Shown here: piece after piece, positions 26,394-34,582 of the stretch
Layout of the letters: each line of letters begins with the position of its first letter
How positions within the stretch are numbered: the first letter of the stretch is position 1
Origin: SPDF01 sp963699825
GTDB lineage: Bacteria > Gemmatimonadota > Gemmatimonadetes > Gemmatimonadales > GWC2-71-9
Direction: 5' to 3'
NCBI GenBank assembly: GCA_963699825.1
Contig: CAVOVI010000004.1
Span: 558,001-622,000 of the forward strand
Length of the DNA stretch: 64,000 nt
Position numbers and translations under genes: made by a program
Notes under the pieces: model-generated
Database searches by the model: none
The model's input: only the letters and a program-made list of their open reading frames with translations
What the model was told of the DNA's origin: nothing

Positions 26394-28244
26394 ATGGCTG
26401 ACCCGACCCCCAAAAAACCGAAGGTCAATTACAAGGCCGCCTGGGCGGAAGCCCGGGAGGTCGTCTGGGACTATCGCTTCCGGCTGGCCCTCGGCTGCTG
26501 CTGATGCTCCTGCAGCCGCCTGGCCGGACTCGTGCTTCCCGCCTCCTCCAAGTACCTCGATTGACGACGTGATCGGGAAGCACCGCGCCGAGCTGCTGCC
26601 GTGGATCGCCCTCGCCGTCGGCGTCGCCACGCTGGTGCAGGCGGTGACCGGCTTCGCGCTCTCCCAGGTGCTGGGCGTGGCCGCGCAGCGGGCGATCACC
26701 GACATGCGGAAGCGGGTGCAGGCCCACGTGGCCCGGCTCCCGGTCAGCTATTTCGACTCGACCAAGACCGGCGTCCTGATTTCTCGCATCATGACCGACG
26801 CCGAAGGCATCCGGAACCTCGTCGGCACCGGGCTGGTGCAGCTGGTCGGCGGGTTCGTGACGGCGCTCGATCGCCGTCGGGCGTGCTCTTCTGGCTCAAC
26901 TGGAAGCTGACGGCGGTCACCCTGACGGTGCTGATCCTCTTCGGCGTCGGGATGGCCATCTTCTTCAAGCGCCTGCGGCCGCTCTTCCGCGAGCGCGGCA
27001 AGATCAACGCCGATGTGACCGGCCGACTGGCCGAGACGCTCGGCGGCATCCGGATCGTCAAGGCGTACAGCGCCGAGCGCCGCGAGCGGTACGTGTTCGC
27101 GACCGGGGCGCACCGGCTCTTTCGGAACGTGGCGCAGTCGATGACGGCCGTCTCGGGCACGGGCGCGTTCGCCACCGCCATCGTCGGCGGCATCGGCGTG
27201 CTGATGATCCTCGTCGGCGGCGGAGATGTGCTGGCCGGACGGATGACGGTCGGCGACCTCGTCATGTACGTCTTCTTCACCGGGCTGATGGCCGCCCCGA
27301 TGGTGCAGATCGCCTCGATCGGCACCCAGATCACGGAGGCGTTCGCGGGACTCGACCGGATCCGCGAGATCCGCCTGCTGGCCACCGAAGACCAGGAAGA
27401 CGCCGTCCGTGAGCCGGTCGGCGACATCGAAGGCAACGTTGCGTTCGACAAGGTCTGGTTCGAGTACAATCCCGATGTGCCGGTCATCAAGGGGATCTCC
27501 TTCGAGGCACCGGCCGGAACGACGACGGCACTGGTCGGTGCCTCGGGCGGCGGCAAGAGCACGCTCATCTCACTGGTCATGGCCTTCAACCGGCCGAAGT
27601 CGGGCCGGGTGCTGATCGACGGGCGCGACCTGGCCACGATTCGGCTCTACGAGTTCCGACGCACCATCGGCGTGGTGCTGCAGGAGAACTTCCTCTTCGA
27701 CGGCACCGTCGCCGAGAACATCGCCTTTGCGCGTCCGCACGCCACGCGGGAGGAGATCGAGACGGTCGCGCGGGTCGCACACGCCGACGAGTTCATCCGC
27801 GGCTTCGAGAACGGATACGACACGGTGGTGGGTGAGCGGGGGATCAAGCTCTCGGGCGGGCAGCGGCAACGGATTGCCATTGCGCGGGCCATTCTCGCCA
27901 ACCCGAAGATTCTCATCCTCGACGAGGCGACCAGCTCGCTCGACAGCGAGAGCGAGGCGCAGATCCAGGACGGCCTGCGCGCGCTGCGGCGCGGGAGGAC
28001 CACCTTCGTCATCGCGCACCGGCTGTCGACGATCGTGACGGCGGACCAGATCCTGGTGCTGGAGGGAGGCGAGATCGTCGAACGGGGCACGCACCGCGAA
28101 CTGCTCGCGCTGAACGGGCGGTACCGGCAGCTCTACGATCGACAGTACAACGTGGAAATGGACCGCTTCATCAACCCCGGCGAGGACTTCACGCCGGAGT
28201 TGGAGTCGGTGCCTTCTCCGGCGCGGGTATCGCAGAACCCGTAG
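26394..28244 (+). CDS. MsbA-type ABC exporter, fused membrane and ATPase domains (frame breaks near 26500-26560 and 26865)
   Basis: The start ATG at 26394 opens MADPTPKKPKVNYKAAWAEA. After breaks near 26500, 26560 and 26865 the six-helix ABC exporter domain continues (LPVSYFDSTKTGVLISRIMT, LFWLNWKLTAVTLTVLILFG, RLAETLGGIRIVKAYSAERR). It is followed by an ATPase domain with Walker A GASGGGKST, signature LSGGQRQRIAIARAIL, Walker B ILILDEATSSLDSESE and switch IAHRLST. It is a homodimeric exporter of the MsbA/lipid or drug type. TACCTTC lies five bases before the ATG, suggesting a leaderless transcript. Its 3' end converges with the thioredoxin-like gene, overlapping by 56 bases. Confidence 0.88.
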
Positions 28245-28749
28245 CGACCGCCAGGACCTCACGCAGGGTGGACTCACCGCGGTCGCGGGCATACCACCGG
28301 CGTACCTGCGGATACAGTTCGGCGTTCGGCACCGTCCCACGATTGGCCATGACCCACGCCTGCAGCTCCGTCGGGCGCGGCCCCCAGTACCCCAACTCCC
28401 TGAATGCGGCATCGAGTACGATCACGATCGGAATCGACCGTGATCCGTTCGTCAGGTACGCATCCATCACCGCGGGATGTTCGTCGCGCCGCAGCACCCG
28501 GAGTTCGAGCCCCGGAACCTGCTCCACCACCTTTGCCAGCACCGGGATGGTGTTCGCCGCATCACCGCACCAGTCCTCGGCGAGGACCAGGAGGTGCCGA
28601 GGGGGAGCGGCCACCGTCAGCCCTGCCGCCCAGTCGGGCACCCTCGCGAGCTTGTGCACGCCGACCCACAGGCCGCAGTGCTCGGTACTTGCCGCCACGA
28701 ACTCGTGATACGGCTGGGCGACCTTCCAGAGAGATGTGAAGTCCAGCAT
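28189..28749 (-). CDS. Thioredoxin-family protein lacking the second active-site cysteine
   Basis: A 186-residue protein with a thioredoxin fold in which the active-site region reads VLAEDWCGDAANTIPVLAKV: the CxxC second Cys is Ala. The cis-Pro loop is SRSIPIVIVLD. Proteins of this type are annotated as thioredoxin family (Thioredoxin_9-like), and many carry WCGDC or WCGDS. A monothiol or non-redox role is likely. The start is at 28749 (MLDFTSLWKVAQPYHEFVA). The C-terminal 18 codons overlap the ABC exporter on the other strand. Confidence 0.82.
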   Translation of the reverse strand: MLDFTSLWKVAQPYHEFVAASTEHCGLWVGVHKLARVPDWAAGLTVAAPPRHLLVLAEDWCGDAANTIPVLAKVVEQVPGLELRVLRRDEHPAVMDAYLTNGSRSIPIVIVLDAAFRELGYWGPRPTELQAWVMANRGTVPNAELYPQVRRWYARDRGESTLREVLAVATGSAIPAPEKAPTPTPA

Positions 28750-28790
28750 ACTGGTATCCTTCCGAGTCGAACCGTGAATGCGGTCGATGT

Positions 28791-28830
28791 GACAGAGCCG
28801 CCGGGGGCACAACCCCAACGGCGGCTCTCG
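28791..28830 (-). terminator. Stem-loop after the saccharopine-dehydrogenase-like gene
   Basis: AGAGCCGCC and GGCGGCTCT form a nine-base-pair stem with an inner GGGG/CCCC pair, about 35 bases past the stop codon. There is no strong T-run, so it could be a factor-independent terminator or a processing or stability hairpin before the thioredoxin-like gene. Confidence 0.45.
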
Positions 28831-28862
28831 CGTCCGTCTCCCTCCAAACACCGCCGAAGCGG

Positions 28863-30009
28863 CTAGAGTTCCCGGATCATCACACCGCGCCTGGCGAGCT
28901 CGTCCACGTAGGGCTGGAACGGCATCGCCTCGTCCGGGGTGAGGACGCCCTTGGCCTTCACGCGGCCATCCGCCTGCATCAGGCCGGTGATGGCCAGCGA
29001 GTAGCCGGTGGTCCGCATCATGGCGCTGATGTTCCGCTCGGTGTCCTTGTGGTCGACCAACTGCCACACCACCGTACCCGGCTTCCCGTCCTTGATGCCG
29101 CTTGCCTCCACGCGCAGCGCCACGAGGTCCTCGGCCTTCGGCTTCTTGAGCACCGGCGTCGAGGCGGCGATGAAGACGTCGCGGGGGCGGACCTTGACCC
29201 CCTTCACGTCGATCGGTTCGTTGCCGAGCAGGCCGAGCTCGCGAATCGGCTTCATGATGGCGACGTGACCTGGATAGCGGAGCGTCTTGTACTCCAGGAC
29301 ATCCACCTTGCCCTCGTAGCTGAACGGCATGGTGCTGACACCGCCGGCGGTGTGAAAGGCCTCGAGGGTGCCGACCGGCTCCGGAAAGACCACCGGCTCC
29401 AGCTCGCTGAGCGCCTCCACCGGCGTGCGCTTGCCGCCGCGGAGAATCCACGAGGTGGTGGTGTAGTAGTCGAGCGCGCCCTCGAGCGAATAGACGATCT
29501 GGTAGTTGAGCGGCGGCTCAGGATGCCGCGGCAAGCCCGCCGACGTAGATCTTGACCTTCTCGGCCTTGTCGAACCGACGGATCCCCTCGGCGGCGAGGA
29601 TGTTCACCATGCCGGGCGCGAGGCCACAGTCGGGAATGATGGACAGTCCCTTGGCGAGGGCGGCGGCGTGCAGCTTCTTCTGTTCGAAGACGATTTCGGT
29701 ATTGCCGCCGAGGTCGGAGAAGTGGCACCCGGCCTCGACGGCGCAGGCCGCCATCGGTCCGTTGAAGTAGTAGGGAATGGCGCTCATGACCGAGACGTGT
29801 CCCCGCATCAACGCGGTGACTGCCGGCAAGTCCTTGACGTCGAGCTTCACGGCTTTCAGGCGGTCGGTCCCCTTGTACGGATCGAGGAAGGGAGCCATCC
29901 GTTCGGGGTGAAGGTCGGCGATGGTCACCTGGGTGACGGCCGGGTTCTGGAGGAGGTCGAAGGCAGTCGCGCAGCCCTGCAGGCCGGCACCGAGAACCAA
30001 CATCTTCAT
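28863..30009 (-). CDS. Saccharopine dehydrogenase-like NAD(P)-binding oxidoreductase (frame break near 29525)
   Basis: The N-terminus MKMLVLGAGLQGCATAFDLL carries the Rossmann GxGxxG. Family motifs follow: VSVMSAIPYYFNGPMAACAV, CHFSDLGGNTEIV and IIPDCGLAPGMVNILAAEGI. At KIYVGGL the frame changes and resumes at PPLNYQIVYSLEGALDYYTT, continuing to REL at the stop. The pattern matches saccharopine dehydrogenase or lysine 6-dehydrogenase-type enzymes (LYS9 branch) of lysine metabolism; the exact reaction is not fixed by sequence. It is transcribed from a TTG-N21-TAGATTTC promoter, divergent from a TetR regulator. Confidence 0.85.
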
Positions 30010-30049
30010 ACATTAGTCCTTGTCAAATCGCGGGTTTGGAGACAGCCTT

Positions 30050-30081
30050 GAAATCTACCCCGGAGCAGCTTCCGGCTTCAA
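30050..30081 (-). promoter_or_regulatory. TTG-N21-TAGATTTC promoter of the saccharopine-dehydrogenase-like gene
   Basis: On the minus strand TTG (30081-30079) and TAGATTTC (30057-30050) are 21 bases apart, 40 bases before the ATG at 30009. The region also lies just upstream of the divergent TetR gene, which may control it. Confidence 0.55.
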
Positions 30082-30100
30082 CCCAGCGAGATGGAGCACA

Positions 30101-30760
30101 ATGACCACCCCAGTCCCCCCCCTGCCACACCGCCGAGACGGCGAGGGAACCCGGCAGAAGCTGCTCCGGGCCGCGCTGGAACTCTTTACGGGAGAAGGGT
30201 TTCTGGCCAGTACCACCCCGCTCATCGCCCAACGGGCCGGGGTGGCGGAAGGGACGATCTACCGTCACTTCACCAGCAAGGAACACCTCCTCAACGAGGT
30301 CTACCGCGGCACGCAGCGTTGGGCCATCGGCGTGGTCAAGGAGGTCGACGCTGACCGCTCGCTGAAGGCGCCGGAGCGACTGGCCCGGATCGCCCGCCGG
30401 TTCGTGGAGACGGCGGAACGGGACCCGGCGGGAGCGCGCATGCTCCTGCGCCAGCGCGACGCGAAATTCCTCGACGTGCCGAGCCGGGATGCCGCGCGTG
30501 ACTTCCGGGAAGCGGTTCAGCAGGTCGTGGCCGCGGGGAAGGCGGACGGAATGGTGCGGGCGGGTCCGGCGGAGCTCTGGACGTCGGTCTGGCTGGTGAT
30601 CCTGGCGTTCATCATCGAGCGCGTCGCCTCGCGCGAATGGTCCATGGATCAGCCGCAAGTCGGGCAGGCCCTCGATTCGGCATGGAGCGCTATTGCGGCC
30701 CCTGCCCTGCCGGCCCCGGAAAGTAGGTCATCTCCCGTGGGTCCAGCCGCGGTGGGGTGA
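30101..30760 (+). CDS. TetR-family transcriptional regulator
   Basis: A 219-residue regulator: N-terminal TetR helix-turn-helix (RQKLLRAALELFTGEGFLAS, then TPLIAQRAGVAEGTIYRHFT and SKEHLLNEVYRG) and a helical ligand-binding C-terminus. The ATG at 30101 is preferred because no coding-like sequence lies upstream. Divergent from the saccharopine-dehydrogenase-like gene, with 92 bases between starts, so that gene is a plausible target. Its 3' end overlaps the TolB-like gene on the other strand. Confidence 0.9.
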   Translation: MTTPVPPLPHRRDGEGTRQKLLRAALELFTGEGFLASTTPLIAQRAGVAEGTIYRHFTSKEHLLNEVYRGTQRWAIGVVKEVDADRSLKAPERLARIARRFVETAERDPAGARMLLRQRDAKFLDVPSRDAARDFREAVQQVVAAGKADGMVRAGPAELWTSVWLVILAFIIERVASREWSMDQPQVGQALDSAWSAIAAPALPAPESRSSPVGPAAVG

Positions 30761-31468
30761 GCCGGAGTTCGCGCATTCGCCCCGGGCCCAGGGGGCGGAC
30801 GAAGAACCCCGCCCCGACGAAGTAGCCCACTGAATCACTTCCCCACCGGGCAGGGCCCTCGGCCGTCCGCGGAGAAGAGGTTTCGCTCGCCGCCGCGCTG
30901 CTCGACACACACGCCACCTTCCGGACAATCGATCACCCGAGCGAACGCCGGCGTACCGACCAGCACCATGAACGCCGAGTCGGCGTGCTCGGCCTCCATG
31001 GCGTCGAGCGCACGGGGCTCCGGATCGGCGGGAGGAGCCTGCGGCAACAAGCGTGGCGGAGCCGGCTCTCACAAAGAGCTGCGTCGCGTCGTCACTCCAG
31101 GCCACGGCGTCCGGCGGCGTGTCGACGGGGCGAATCACCCGCTCCGCGCCATTGAGAAGATTCATCACCACGACGTGGCGGGAGGACGGATCGTCGCGCA
31201 CCCCTTCCCGAATGAAGGCGAGGTCGGTCCCTGTCGGTGAAAGCGCGGGAGCCATCTCGCGAACACGGGTATAGGTGATCGGGAAGGTGGTACCACCGTC
31301 GGCGCGGACCGCGAAGAGATCGCTGACACCGGCTTCGCCCGTCGCGACGAACACTGCGAACGGCTCCTCGCCCGGCGCCAGGCGGTTCTGGACGGGCGAC
31401 ATGGAGACTCGGCAGCTGGCCACCAGCGCCAACAGCGCGATGGATAGTCCGCGTGGAACCGAAACCAC
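30690..31468 (-). CDS. TolB/WD40-like lipoprotein (frame breaks near 31080 and 30890)
   Basis: A lipoprotein signal (LSIALLALVASC) is followed by propeller-like strands (VFVATGEAGVSDLFAVRADG, ITYTRVREMAPALSPTGTDL, DAVAWSDDATQLFV) typical of TolB-type blades. The continuation PPADPEPRALDAMEAEHADS and VLVGTPAFARVIDCPEGGVC is in a second frame and the C-terminal GYFVGAGFFVRPLGPGRMRE in a third. The start is uncertain: the frame extends into a CACGAAAG tandem repeat, and I chose the GTG at 31468. About 260 residues. Function unknown. Confidence 0.65.
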
Positions 31469-31498
31469 GAAAGCACGAAAGCACGAAAGCACGAAACA
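31465..31498. repeat. Tandem repeat of CACGAAAG
   Basis: Four units of CACGAAAG or variants lie at the 5' end of the TolB-like gene. A second copy is at 32411-32435. Both sit shortly upstream, on the plus strand, of a GAGATTGCTTCG element. Confidence 0.8.
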
Positions 31499-31548
31499 GA
31501 CCCCAATCCTAGAATGCCGTATCAGTTCTCAGCGACTGCGCCTCTGCC

Positions 31549-31625
31549 CGAGATTGCTTCGTCGGCCCCTGCCGGGGCCTCCTCGCAAGCACAGAAAGAG
31601 TCGCCTCAGTCCTCAGTCCTTGAGT
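31549..31625. repeat. GAGATTGCTTCG repeat with CTCAGTC tail, copy 1
   Basis: The element runs GAGATTGCTTCGTCGGCC, then a GC-rich palindrome (CCCTGCCGGGG), then CCTCCTCGCAA and a CTCAGTCCTCAGTCC tail. Copy 2 is at 32447-32517 and a partial copy is at 50679-50717. Such sequences recur in unrelated bacterial genomes as dispersed intergenic repeats. Confidence 0.85.
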
Positions 31626-32390
31626 GTCTGCTTGTAGAACTCGAAGATCCGCTCCCACGCCTTGTCCGGCTGGTCGGTGTCGTTTCCCTTCCGGCCGGGG
31701 GTGAGGAAGCCATGGCCGGTGCCGGGGTAGACGTTGTAGGTAAACGACTTTCCGAGCGCCTTCATGGTGGCGCTCACCTGCGGCAACGGATCATTGACCC
31801 GCGCGTCATTCTCTGCGTAGACGCCCAGGATCGGCGCCTGGATGCGTGCCATCGCCGCGGAATCGGGGGCCGGGCCGTAGCAGACGACGGCGGCCTTGAG
31901 CTTCGGGATTGTGGGTCGCGTACGCGAAGCTCTGCTGACCGCCCCAACAGAAACCGATGCTCGCCATCTGGCCGCGAGCCGCGCCGGGGAGGGTGTCCAC
32001 GAACGCAGCGGTGGCGTCGAGGTCGCCCATGACGCGCTCGGTGGTGAGCCCAGCGAACAGCTTCCGCGCCGAATCGGGACTCGCCGGCGACTTCCCGTAC
32101 TTGGAGGCGAGGAGGTCAGGCGCAATGGCCACATAGCCCTGTGCCGCCAGCTTGTTCACGACGGTCGTTTCCCACTCCGTCAGGCCGAAGATCTGGTGGA
32201 TGACCAGCACCGTGGGTGCGCGGTCACTCCGCTCCGGCCAGGCGATGTACGCGGGGATCGAGTCGCCGGCGGCGTTGGTGAACTTCACCCACTCGCCGTG
32301 AGGCTCGGCGGCGGGGCGGGGCCGGGCCATCCAGGCGGCGAGGATGGTAACCGCGGCGAGGGCGAGCAGGGCAGATAGTGAGCGGCGCAT
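31613..32390 (-). CDS. Dienelactone hydrolase-family protein, membrane-anchored or exported (frame break near 31905)
   Basis: The start at 32390 follows a perfect GGAGG site. It has an N-terminal hydrophobic segment (LSALLALAAVTILAAWMA), then an alpha/beta hydrolase of the dienelactone hydrolase family: HQIFGLTEWETTVVNKLAAQ, the Cys nucleophile in SIGFCWGGQQSFAYAT, Asp in ILGVYAENDARVND and His in PGTGHGFLTPGRK. The second half lies in another frame. It hydrolyses an ester or lactone, but the substrate is not evident. The gene is flanked by two direct copies of a repeat, and its last codons lie in the CTCAGTC tail of copy 1. Confidence 0.85.
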
Positions 32391-32410
32391 GGATCCTCCA
32401 AGTACTGAAT

Positions 32411-32517
32411 TCACGAAAACACGAAAGCACGAAAGTTTGTCTCAGCCCGAGATTGCTTCGTCGGCCCCTGCGGGGCCTCCTCGCAATGACAGAAGGGTCT
32501 GTCCTCAGTCCTCAGTC
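32411..32517. repeat. CACGAAAG plus GAGATTGCTTCG repeat block, copy 2
   Basis: The same order as copy 1: CACGAAAG units (32411-32435), GAGATTGCTTCGTCGG with CCCCTGCGGGG palindrome (32447-32494), then CAGTCCTCAGTCCTC. The tail overlaps the last codons of the E1-alpha gene, so its C-terminal Glu-Asp is repeat-encoded. Confidence 0.85.
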
Positions 32518-33602
32518 CTCTCCGCATATACCCCATTCAGGGCGGAACTGGGCTCCGGGAGGTGGTCCCGACTGGCGAGCGCGGCCTCTGCCGCGGCCTC
32601 GACCACGGCGGTGGCGGCGGACTCGACGTCGGCCAGTTCCGCCTCGGTGACGCCGGCGCCCTTAAGGTATTCCTCGTACAGGCCAATCGGGTCGCGCTGC
32701 CCCCAATAGGTGAAGAGCTCGGCGGGGAAGGTCGCGCGCGCCTCGCGTTCATCGTGCGTGGCGTGCCCGCCCATGCGGAAGGTGTTGGCCAGCAGCAGGA
32801 CCGGGCCTTCTCCGCGGCGGCAACGTTCCACCGCCAGCACCGCTGCGGCGTAGGCGTCGAGGACGTTGTTCCCGTCGAAGCCCCATCCGGCCATGCCGTA
32901 GGCGGTCGGCCAATCGGCGAAGTCCTCGCTGAGGTGGTGCTGGTCAAGCCGTGTGCCGAGCGCCACCTGGTTGTTCTGGAGGATGTAGACGACCGGCAGC
33001 CGTTGCACGGCCGCGAAGTTCAGCCCCTCGTGACTGGCGCCTGACTTGGCGGACCCGTCGCCCACCCAGTTCATGACGACCCGCGGCGTGCCGCTGATCC
33101 GGCCCGCCAGTGCGATCCCCGCCGACACCGGCACCATCACCCCGACCGGCGACACCGGCTGAAGTACGTGATGCGTCTGCGAGCCGGCGTGCAGGTCGCG
33201 GCCCGCCGAGGGGGAGTCGGCCGTGGCGAGGTAGGCGCGAAGCATGTCGGCGAGCGGCATCCCCATATCGCAGCAGGCGGCGGCGTTCCGGATCATCGGG
33301 GCCACGAAGTCCGTTGCGTGATCCAGCGCAAAGACCGGCCCCACCGTCGCCGCCTCTTCGCCTGTGCCGAGCCAGGCCTTGGTGATGACCCCCTGCCGGA
33401 CCCAGCGCGAGAGCGCGATATCGTGCTGCCGCGCCCGGACCAGGCGCGCATAGAGGGTCAGCAGCTCGTCGCGCGAGAGCCGGGCGACGACCTCCTGCCG
33501 TTCAGGAAGCCGGTTGACGGTGGCACGGAAGGCATCGACCAGCTCCGGATCGGCCTTCCAGTTCACGTACTCCGGGGGTTCGAAGGCGGGATAGCGCTTC
33601 AT
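32505..33602 (-). CDS. Thiamine-diphosphate-dependent 2-oxoacid dehydrogenase E1 component, alpha subunit
   Basis: A 365-residue E1-alpha of the pyruvate or branched-chain 2-oxoacid dehydrogenase type. The thiamine-diphosphate motif GDG...N reads VMNWVGDGSAKSGASHEGLN then ILQNNQ, and the phosphorylation-loop region RMGGHATHDE follows. It decarboxylates a 2-oxoacid with an E1-beta partner, which is not adjacent. The position after a Ser/Thr kinase gene (4-base overlap) is notable because E1-alpha is a classical kinase target in other systems. Pyruvate versus branched-chain specificity is not decided. Confidence 0.88.
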   Translation of the reverse strand: MKRYPAFEPPEYVNWKADPELVDAFRATVNRLPERQEVVARLSRDELLTLYARLVRARQHDIALSRWVRQGVITKAWLGTGEEAATVGPVFALDHATDFVAPMIRNAAACCDMGMPLADMLRAYLATADSPSAGRDLHAGSQTHHVLQPVSPVGVMVPVSAGIALAGRISGTPRVVMNWVGDGSAKSGASHEGLNFAAVQRLPVVYILQNNQVALGTRLDQHHLSEDFADWPTAYGMAGWGFDGNNVLDAYAAAVLAVERCRRGEGPVLLLANTFRMGGHATHDEREARATFPAELFTYWGQRDPIGLYEEYLKGAGVTEAELADVESAATAVVEAAAEAALASRDHLPEPSSALNGVYAERTED

Positions 33603-34582
33603 GCCTGGCCCGCTTCGCTGGGGGGAGTGGAGCGGAGCACGGTGTCGAGCGCGTCGCCGAACGCGGCCATCGTGGGAAACCGGTTGGCGGGATCCATGGC
33701 GAGTGCGCGGGCGAGCGCGGCTTCCAGGCGCGCCGGCAGTTCCGGTCGCACCGCCCGAAGCAGCGTCGGCTGGCCCCGAAGCCGGGCAATCTGCAGTTCC
33801 TGCGCAGTCTCGCCATCGAAGGGGAGCCGTCCGGCGAACATCTCGAACGCCAGGATGCCGAGGGAGTAGACGTCACTACGGGCATCGAGGTCGCGCCCAC
33901 GGATCTGCTCGGGGCTCATGAACTCGGGCGTACCGAGGATCACACCCGAGGCCGTGAGCTTCTGGCTCACCGGGCGACGCACCAGCTCCAGCGCCAGGCC
34001 GAAGTCCATCACGATGGCTCGGGTACCGTCAGGCAGTGCCGGATCATTGACCAGCATGATGTTCTCTGGCTTCAAGTCCCGGTGCAGCACACCGAGCTCG
34101 TGGGCATGCTGGAGTCCGCGCACCACCTGCAGCAGGAGCGCGAGTCCCTCCCCGAGGGGCAGCGGGCCGGTCCGATTGATCCGCTCGTGCAGCGCCTCGC
34201 CGGGGAGCCAGGGCATTACGAGGTACACGAGCCCCGCCGGAGTGGCGCCGAGCTGGAGAATCGGACAGACGCTGGGATGATCGAATCGGCTGGCGATGAG
34301 CGCCTCGCGCTTGAAGCGCTCGACGGACTGCGGATCGGACATGAGATGGGCGGCGAGGACCTTGACCGCGACATCAGCGCCGGTGGAGCGATCGGTCGCC
34401 AGGAAGACCGACGCCATGCCCCCTTCGCCGATCTGCCGGCGCACCTCGAACCGCTCATCGAGGATGGTGCCGGGGAGGTCGGAGGCTTCTTCCTTCGGCT
34501 CGAGCGGCGTGCCGTCCCGCGTGCAGAATCGCGCCGGCTCGGCGTACACTGCCCGGCATTGGGGGCAGCGCAGCGCGCTCAA
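33599..34582 (-). CDS. Serine/threonine protein kinase with N-terminal zinc ribbon
   Basis: A 327-residue Hanks-type kinase. N-terminal CPQCRAVY and RFCTRDG form a four-cysteine zinc ribbon. Kinase motifs: GEGGMASVFLATD (Gly loop), VAVKVL (Lys), HRDLKPENIML (catalytic loop), DFGLAL and GTPEFMSPEQIRG (activation loop). It has no membrane helix and no PASTA repeats, so it is cytosolic. It overlaps the response-regulator gene upstream and the E1-alpha gene downstream by four bases each, so it is likely co-transcribed with gyrA. Confidence 0.93.
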   Translation of the reverse strand: MSALRCPQCRAVYAEPARFCTRDGTPLEPKEEASDLPGTILDERFEVRRQIGEGGMASVFLATDRSTGADVAVKVLAAHLMSDPQSVERFKREALIASRFDHPSVCPILQLGATPAGLVYLVMPWLPGEALHERINRTGPLPLGEGLALLLQVVRGLQHAHELGVLHRDLKPENIMLVNDPALPDGTRAIVMDFGLALELVRRPVSQKLTASGVILGTPEFMSPEQIRGRDLDARSDVYSLGILAFEMFAGRLPFDGETAQELQIARLRGQPTLLRAVRPELPARLEAALARALAMDPANRFPTMAAFGDALDTVLRSTPPSEAGQA

